The notes under the pieces were generated by a model, which was given only the letters and a program-made list of their open reading frames with translations, had not been told where the DNA came from and searched no databases. The position numbers and the translations under genes were made by a program. A stretch of DNA of 64,000 bases from assembly GCF_015461835.1 (NCBI RefSeq), contig NZ_JACOPX010000009.1, positions 124,001-188,000 of the forward strand, in the 5' to 3' direction. This stretch comes from Pseudomonas neuropathica. Its GTDB lineage: Bacteria > Pseudomonadota > Gammaproteobacteria > Pseudomonadales > Pseudomonadaceae. This document shows positions 59,368 through 64,000 of the stretch, piece after piece. Within the stretch, counting starts at the first letter, position 1. Each line of letters begins with the position of its first letter.

Positions 59368-59373
59368 TATAAT
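59368..59373 (+). promoter_or_regulatory. Candidate -10 box for miaB
   Basis: TATAAT followed by GCGCGGTTC, 36 bp before the start. The -35 region lacks a good TTGACA, so another factor may assist. Confidence 0.5.
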
Positions 59374-59408
59374 GCGCGGTTCTTTGAATCACGTGATGAC
59401 CCTAATCC

Positions 59409-60737
59409 ATGGCCAAGAAGCTTTACATCGAAACCCACGGTTGCCAGATGAACGAGTACGACAGCTCGCGCATGGTCGATCTGCTGGGTGAACATCAGGC
59501 CCTGGAAGTCACCGCGCGTGCCGAAGACGCCGACGTGATTCTGCTCAACACCTGCTCGATCCGCGAGCGCGCCCAGGATCGCGTGTATTCGCAGCTCGGC
59601 CGCTGGCGCGAACTGAAACTGGCCAACCCGGACATGGTGATCGCCGTTGGCGGTTGTGTGGCCAGTCAGGAAGGCGCGGCGATTCGTGATCGCGCGCCGT
59701 ACGTCGACGTGGTCTTCGGCCCGCAGACCCTGCACCGCCTGCCAGAAATGATAGACGCCGCGCGCATCACCAAGCAGCCGCAAGTCGACGTCTCGTTCCC
59801 GGAAATCGAAAAATTCGACCACCTGCCCGAGCCGCGTATCGACGGTCCGAGCGCCTATGTGTCAGTAATGGAAGGCTGCAGCAAGTACTGCACGTTCTGC
59901 GTGGTGCCTTACACCCGAGGTGAAGAAGTCAGCCGGCCGTTCGACGACGTGATCGCCGAGATCATCCACCTCGCCGAAAACGGCGTGCGTGAAGTGACCC
60001 TGCTCGGGCAAAACGTCAACGGCTATCGTGGCACTACCCACGATGGTCGTCTGGCCGATCTGGCGGAACTGATCCGCGTAGTCGCCGCCGTCGACGGCAT
60101 CGATCGCATCCGCTACACCACTTCGCACCCGCTGGAGTTCTCCGACAGCCTGATCCAGGCCCACGCCGATGTACCGGAACTGGTCAAGCATCTGCACTTG
60201 CCGGTGCAATCGGGTTCCGACCGGATTCTCGCGGCGATGAAGCGCAACCACACGGCACTGGAGTACAAGTCCAAGCTGCGCAAATTGCGTGCGGCGGTGC
60301 CGGGGATCTGCATCAGCTCGGACTTCATCGTCGGTTTCCCCGGCGAGACCGAGAAAGATTTCGAACAGACCATGAAGCTGATTGCCGACGTCGGTTTCGA
60401 CTTTTCCTACTCGTTCGTCTACAGCCAGCGTCCGGGCACCCCGGCTGCCGATCTGGCCGACGACACGCCGGAAGAGTTGAAGAAGGAACGCCTGAACGCG
60501 CTGCAACATCGCCTGAATCAGCAAGGCTTTGAGATCAGCCGACAAATGGTCGGCTCGATCCAGCGCATTCTGGTCACCGACTATTCGAAGAAAGATCCGG
60601 GCGAGCTGCAAGGGCGCACGGAGAATAATCGAATCGTCAACTTCCGCTGCGACAATCCGACCCTGATCGGCCAGTTCGCCGATGTGCACATCGATGCGGC
60701 GCAACCGCACTCGCTGCGCGGCTCGCTGATCCAATAA
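59409..60737 (+). CDS. miaB: tRNA-2-methylthio-N6-dimethylallyladenosine synthase
   Basis: 442 residues. Methylthiolates i6A37 in tRNAs reading UNN codons, as a two-cluster radical-SAM enzyme. N-terminal cluster cysteines: GCQMNEY (Cys12), NTCSIRE (Cys49), GGCVAS (Cys83). Radical-[11 protein letters not shown] (Cys157, Cys161, Cys164). C-terminal TRAM domain with [20 protein letters not shown]. Followed by a class B REP, then ybeZ-ybeY-corC-lnt. Confidence 0.97.
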   Translation: MAKKLYIETHGCQMNEYDSSRMVDLLGEHQALEVTARAEDADVILLNTCSIRERAQDRVYSQLGRWRELKLANPDMVIAVGGCVASQEGAAIRDRAPYVDVVFGPQTLHRLPEMIDAARITKQPQVDVSFPEIEKFDHLPEPRIDGPSAYVSVMEGCSKYCTFCVVPYTRGEEVSRPFDDVIAEIIHLAENGVREVTLLGQNVNGYRGTTHDGRLADLAELIRVVAAVDGIDRIRYTTSHPLEFSDSLIQAHADVPELVKHLHLPVQSGSDRILAAMKRNHTALEYKSKLRKLRAAVPGICISSDFIVGFPGETEKDFEQTMKLIADVGFDFSYSFVYSQRPGTPAADLADDTPEELKKERLNALQHRLNQQGFEISRQMVGSIQRILVTDYSKKDPGELQGRTENNRIVNFRCDNPTLIGQFADVHIDAAQPHSLRGSLIQ

Positions 60738-60742
60738 ATGCA

Positions 60743-60814
60743 AAAGATCGCAGCCTTCGGCAGCTCCTACATGGATTACATTCCCCTGTAGGAGCTGCCG
60801 AAGGCTGCGATCTT
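60743..60814. repeat. REP pair, class B, opposite arrangement
   Basis: AAGATCGCAGCCTTCGGCAG ending in CTACA, a 17-bp spacer, then TGTAGGAGCTGCCGAAGGCT ending in GATCTT: the TGTAGGAG ends face inward. Its right end touches a -35-like TTGACG. Confidence 0.8.
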
Positions 60815-60840
60815 GACGGTGTCGACGACAAGAATATTTA
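60813..60840 (+). promoter_or_regulatory. Candidate sigma-70-type promoter for ybeZ
   Basis: TTGACG (60813-60818), 16 bp, TATTTA (60835-60840). The -35 starts at the very end of the class B REP, which may separate miaB and ybeZ transcription. Confidence 0.4.
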
Positions 60841-60914
60841 AGAGCTTTCGCACCCAGGCCTCTGGCGTTATCCTTGATTTCATCTTAATTGCCCCAGGGC
60901 GGCTAAATACGACC

Positions 60915-61913
60915 TTGAACGCACCCATAGAACCACATCGTTTTATCCTCGAGCCTTTTGAGGCTCGCCGCTTCGCCAATCTGTGCGGGCAATTCGACGA
61001 GCATTTGCGCTTGATCGAACAGCGCCTGACCATCGAGATCCGCAACCGCGGGAACCAGTTCGAGTTGATCGGCGACCCCAAACACACCACGTCTGCGGAA
61101 AACCTGCTGCGCCGCCTGTACCGGGAAACCAAAGGTACCGAGCTGTCGCCGGACCTCGTGCACCTGTTCCTCCAGGAATCGGCCGTGGTCGAGCTGGACA
61201 ATCACGCCCCCGCCGAAGCATCCGTTGCCCTGCGCACCAAAAAAGGCATGATTCGCCCACGCGGCTTGAATCAGTTGCGCTACGTGAAGGAAATCCTCGG
61301 CAACGACATCAACTTCGGCATTGGCCCGGCCGGTACCGGCAAGACCTATCTGGCCGTGGCCTGCGCTGTCGATGCCCTGGAGCGCGAGCAGATCCGTCGC
61401 ATCCTGCTGGTGCGTCCGGCGGTTGAAGCGGGTGAAAAACTCGGCTTCCTGCCCGGCGACCTGTCGCAGAAGATCGACCCGTACCTGCGCCCGCTCTACG
61501 ACGCACTCTACGAGATGCTCGGCTTTGAATACGTGGCCAAGCTGATCGAGCGCCAGGTGATTGAAGTTGCGCCGCTGGCCTACATGCGCGGTCGCACGCT
61601 GAATAACAGCTTCATCATTCTCGACGAAAGCCAGAACACCACCGTCGAACAGATGAAGATGTTCCTGACCCGGATCGGCTTCGGCTCCACCGCAGTCATC
61701 ACCGGTGACATCACCCAGGTCGACCTGCCGCGTGGCACCAAGTCCGGCCTGCATCATGTGATCGAAGTACTCAAAGACGTGCCGGGCATCAGCTTTACGC
61801 ACTTCCAGCCTAAAGACGTCGTGCGCCATCCTTTGGTACAGCGGATCGTCGAAGCCTACGAGCGCTTCGAAAACCGTGACGAAGCCCCCAAGGACACCTC
61901 GCGAAATGCTTGA
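60915..61913 (+). CDS. ybeZ: PhoH-like ATPase YbeZ
   Basis: 332 residues from a TTG at 60915; the conserved protein start is [20 protein letters not shown], and the frame upstream runs through promoter sequence. Walker A GPAGTGKT (137-144), Walker [11 protein letters not shown], and [20 protein letters not shown] are PhoH-family. It works with YbeY in 16S rRNA maturation and ribosome quality control. Overlaps the ybeY start by 8 bp. Confidence 0.92.
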   Translation: MNAPIEPHRFILEPFEARRFANLCGQFDEHLRLIEQRLTIEIRNRGNQFELIGDPKHTTSAENLLRRLYRETKGTELSPDLVHLFLQESAVVELDNHAPAEASVALRTKKGMIRPRGLNQLRYVKEILGNDINFGIGPAGTGKTYLAVACAVDALEREQIRRILLVRPAVEAGEKLGFLPGDLSQKIDPYLRPLYDALYEMLGFEYVAKLIERQVIEVAPLAYMRGRTLNNSFIILDESQNTTVEQMKMFLTRIGFGSTAVITGDITQVDLPRGTKSGLHHVIEVLKDVPGISFTHFQPKDVVRHPLVQRIVEAYERFENRDEAPKDTSRNA

Positions 61914-62400
61914 GCTAGACCTGCAAATCGCGACTGACGCGAACGCGCCGAGTGAGCCCGACTTCCGCCTGTGGTGCGAACTGGCCCTGCGCCAACGCAC
62001 CGCCGACTCAGAGATGACCATTCGTCTGGTCGATGAGGAAGAAGGCCGCGAGCTCAATCACACCTGGCGCCACAAGGATTACGCGACCAACGTCCTGTCG
62101 TTCCCGGCTGAAGTGCCTGACGAGTTTCTCGATATCCCGCTGCTCGGCGATCTGGTGATCTGCGTGGCTGTGGTCGAGCGCGAAGCCGCCGAACAAGGCA
62201 AGGAACTAAAGGCCCACTGGGCACATCTGGTCATTCACGGCTGCTTGCATCTACTCGGTTACGACCATATAGATGACGAAGAAGCCGAGGAAATGGAAGC
62301 ACTGGAACGCGAGTTGCTTGCTGAACTGGGCTATCCCGATCCGTACGCGGACGACGAACCCGAAACATCCCCTATCGTTACAACAAAGGATTCAGAGTAA
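61906..62400 (+). CDS. ybeY: Endoribonuclease YbeY
   Basis: 164 residues from the ATG at 61906 (AAGGA upstream, 8-bp overlap with ybeZ). Zinc site [11 protein letters not shown] with His111, His115 and His121 for the metal. A single-strand-specific RNase involved in 16S 3'-end processing and 70S quality control. Followed 5 bp later by corC, so the run is an operon. Confidence 0.95.
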   Translation: MLELDLQIATDANAPSEPDFRLWCELALRQRTADSEMTIRLVDEEEGRELNHTWRHKDYATNVLSFPAEVPDEFLDIPLLGDLVICVAVVEREAAEQGKELKAHWAHLVIHGCLHLLGYDHIDDEEAEEMEALERELLAELGYPDPYADDEPETSPIVTTKDSE

Positions 62401-62405
62401 TCGCT

Positions 62406-63245
62406 ATGAGCGAAGATCGATCGAGCAACGGGCAGAAGTCATGGCTGGGAAAACTGACCCAGGCTTTTGCCCACGAGCCGAAGAACCGTCAGGAGCTCCT
62501 CGAGCTGCTGCGTGATGCACATCAGAACAAACTGCTGGACAGCGAAGCGCTGGCCATCGTCGAAGGCGCCATTCAGGTGGCTGACCTGCAAGTACGCGAC
62601 ATCATGGTGCCGCGTTCGCAGATGATCAGCATCAAGGCGACCCAGACACCCCGTGAATTCCTCCCGGCCGTGGTCGACTCGGCCCACTCGCGCTATCCAG
62701 TGATCGGCGAAAGCCATGACGACGTGATGGGCGTGCTGCTGGCCAAGGATCTGCTGCCGCTGATCCTCAAGGAAAACGGCGACAGCTTCAACATCAAGGA
62801 TCTGCTGCGCCCGGCCACGTTCGTGCCGGAGTCCAAGCGTCTGAACGTGTTGCTGCGTGAATTCCGTGCCAACCACAACCACATGGCCATCGTCATCGAC
62901 GAATACGGCGGTGTGGCCGGTCTGGTAACGATCGAAGACGTGCTGGAACAGATCGTCGGCGATATCGAAGACGAGCACGACGTCGAAGAAGACAGCTATA
63001 TCAAGCCGCTGCCCAGCGGTGACTTCCTGATCAAGGCCCTGACGCCGATCGAAAACTTCAACGAATTCTTCGACAGCGAATTCTCCGATGACGAGTTCGA
63101 CACCGTCGGCGGTCTGGTGATGAGCGCGTTCGGGCACTTGCCAAAACGCAACGAAATCACTGAAATCGGCGCCTATCGTTTCCGCATCCTGAACGCCGAC
63201 AGCCGTCGGATTCATTTGCTGCGACTGACCCCTATCGCCCGGTAA
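62406..63245 (+). CDS. corC: CorC/YbeX-type CBS-domain protein
   Basis: 279 residues. Two CBS domains (about 70-185; VRDIMVPRSQMISIKATQTP, GVAGLVTIEDVLEQIVGDIE) and a C-terminal CorC_HlyC domain (about 195-275). E. coli CorC/YbeX takes part in Mg2+/Co2+ efflux and ribosome biogenesis. No membrane domain, so it is the short form. Follows ybeY directly. Confidence 0.93.
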   Translation: MSEDRSSNGQKSWLGKLTQAFAHEPKNRQELLELLRDAHQNKLLDSEALAIVEGAIQVADLQVRDIMVPRSQMISIKATQTPREFLPAVVDSAHSRYPVIGESHDDVMGVLLAKDLLPLILKENGDSFNIKDLLRPATFVPESKRLNVLLREFRANHNHMAIVIDEYGGVAGLVTIEDVLEQIVGDIEDEHDVEEDSYIKPLPSGDFLIKALTPIENFNEFFDSEFSDDEFDTVGGLVMSAFGHLPKRNEITEIGAYRFRILNADSRRIHLLRLTPIAR

Positions 63246-63262
63246 GAAATCTAAGGACTGAA

Positions 63263-64000
63263 ATGCGCTGGACAACCCGCCCCGGCTGGCCCGGTAACCT
63301 GCTGGCCGTGGCGGCCGGTGCAATCACCACCTTCGCTCTGGCACCGTTCAACATCTGGCCGCTGGCTTTGCTGGCGGTCGGCTTGTTTTATGCCGGTTTA
63401 CGCGAGCTGAGTCCGCGTCAGGCACTGGCCCGCGGCTGGTGCTTCGGTTTCGGCCTGTTTGGTGCCGGCACCAGTTGGATCTATTACAGCATCCACCATT
63501 TCGGCGGCGCTTCGGTGCTGTTGGCCGGGTTCCTGATGCTGCTGTTTACCGCGGCGATCGCCTGGTTCTTTGCCCTGCCGGCCTGGCTGTGGGCGCGCTG
63601 GTTGCGCCGTAACGAGGCACCGCTGGCCGATGCCTTGGCGTTTGCTGCGTTGTGGGTCGGCCAGGAAGCGTTTCGCGGCTGGTTCCTCACTGGTTTCCCG
63701 TGGTTGTACTCCGGTTACAGCCAGCTCGATGGCCCATTGGCCGGGCTCGCTCCAGTCGGAGGCATGTGGCTGGTGTCGTTTGTTCTGGCACTGACCGCAG
63801 CACTGATCTACAACGCCCCACGCCTGCTGCAAACCGGCCGCAAAGGTTTTGTTGCCGCAGGTTTGGTGCTGTTGGTTGGCCCTTGGGTGGCCGGTATTGC
63901 GCTCAAGGGCCATGCCTGGACCAGCCCCTCCGGCGCGCCGCTGAGTGTTGCCGCGATTCAGGGCAACGTCGCGCAAAGCATGAAATGGGATCCGGCCGAG
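63263..64000 (+). CDS. lnt: Apolipoprotein N-acyltransferase, N-terminal part (cut by window end)
   Basis: 246 residues are present; ATG at 63263 follows AAGGA. The membrane part (about six spans) with TTFALAPFNIWPLALLAVGL and GAGTSWIYYSIHHFGGAS is typical of Lnt, which adds the third acyl chain to lipoproteins. The nitrilase-like catalytic domain begins at SVAAIQGNVAQSMKWD where the window ends, so the catalytic Glu-Lys-Cys are not visible. Last gene of the ybeZ-ybeY-corC-lnt run. Confidence 0.93.
   Translation, partial: MRWTTRPGWPGNLLAVAAGAITTFALAPFNIWPLALLAVGLFYAGLRELSPRQALARGWCFGFGLFGAGTSWIYYSIHHFGGASVLLAGFLMLLFTAAIAWFFALPAWLWARWLRRNEAPLADALAFAALWVGQEAFRGWFLTGFPWLYSGYSQLDGPLAGLAPVGGMWLVSFVLALTAALIYNAPRLLQTGRKGFVAAGLVLLVGPWVAGIALKGHAWTSPSGAPLSVAAIQGNVAQSMKWDPAE

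Overview
The window is 64 kb of a GC-rich Pseudomonas chromosome, most likely from the P. fluorescens group. This rests on gene content and order (miaB-ybeZ-ybeY-corC-lnt; thiD-thiE-hemL), proteins typical of pseudomonads (DUF2788, DUF1820, DUF2076), and many REP-like palindromes built on the 'TGTAGGAGTGAGC...GCTCGCGA' and 'TGTAGGAGCTGCCGAAGGCTGCGATC' themes. No rRNA, tRNA, CRISPR array, prophage, plasmid function or transposase gene was seen. The first gene (MFS exporter) and the last (lnt) run off the ends.

Layout. 0-5.4 kb: MFS fragment, a DJ-1-like protein without the family's catalytic residues, a small secreted protein, an AzgA-type purine permease overlapping trmA, and an overlapping DUF4160/DUF2442 pair. 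5.4-11.4 kb: a quinate/shikimate catabolic cluster (type II dehydroquinase, NAD-type quinate/shikimate dehydrogenase, TetR regulator, two-domain 3-dehydroshikimate dehydratase QuiC, MFS carrier). Its two control regions each carry the same two operator-like motifs. 11.5-18.2 kb: a second catabolic cluster of unknown substrate around an IclR regulator. One arm is Gfo/Idh/MocA dehydrogenase, QuiC-like TIM barrel and DMT permease; the other is a ketosteroid-dehydrogenase-like flavoprotein and an aldo/keto reductase. Both arms have a matching palindrome upstream.

18.3-33.3 kb: mostly housekeeping and envelope genes: zinc metallopeptidase, alpha/beta hydrolase, HAD phosphatase and tesB, GNAT, HDAC-like amidohydrolase, YhiN-type flavoprotein, rhlE, an AsnC regulator divergent from a DMT exporter, DEDDh exonuclease, NYN protein, DUF2076 protein, YciC-like membrane protein, EEP hydrolase, and an unassigned GT-like protein. 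33.4-42.1 kb: a NitT/TauT-type ABC importer, a PuuC-like aldehyde dehydrogenase divergent from a LysR regulator, HxlR divergent from MFS, and an EamA transporter. 42-55 kb: hrpB, a lipoprotein, a CDF metal exporter, a low-complexity secreted protein, an Lrp/AsnC regulator, DUF2788, rluE, amn, an AidB-like acyl-CoA dehydrogenase, and a 7TMR-DISM hybrid kinase. 55-64 kb: thiD-thiE-hemL, a Sel1 protein, DUF1820, miaB, ybeZ-ybeY-corC-lnt.

Repeats. About twelve REP/REPIN-like elements of two classes lie between genes, plus two copies of a larger (about 200-240 bp) element with terminal inverted repeats. A near-identical 16-bp insert occurs at or beside the palindrome centre in one member each of two otherwise unrelated families.

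Most functional calls come from motif and architecture recognition by eye; no database search was run.
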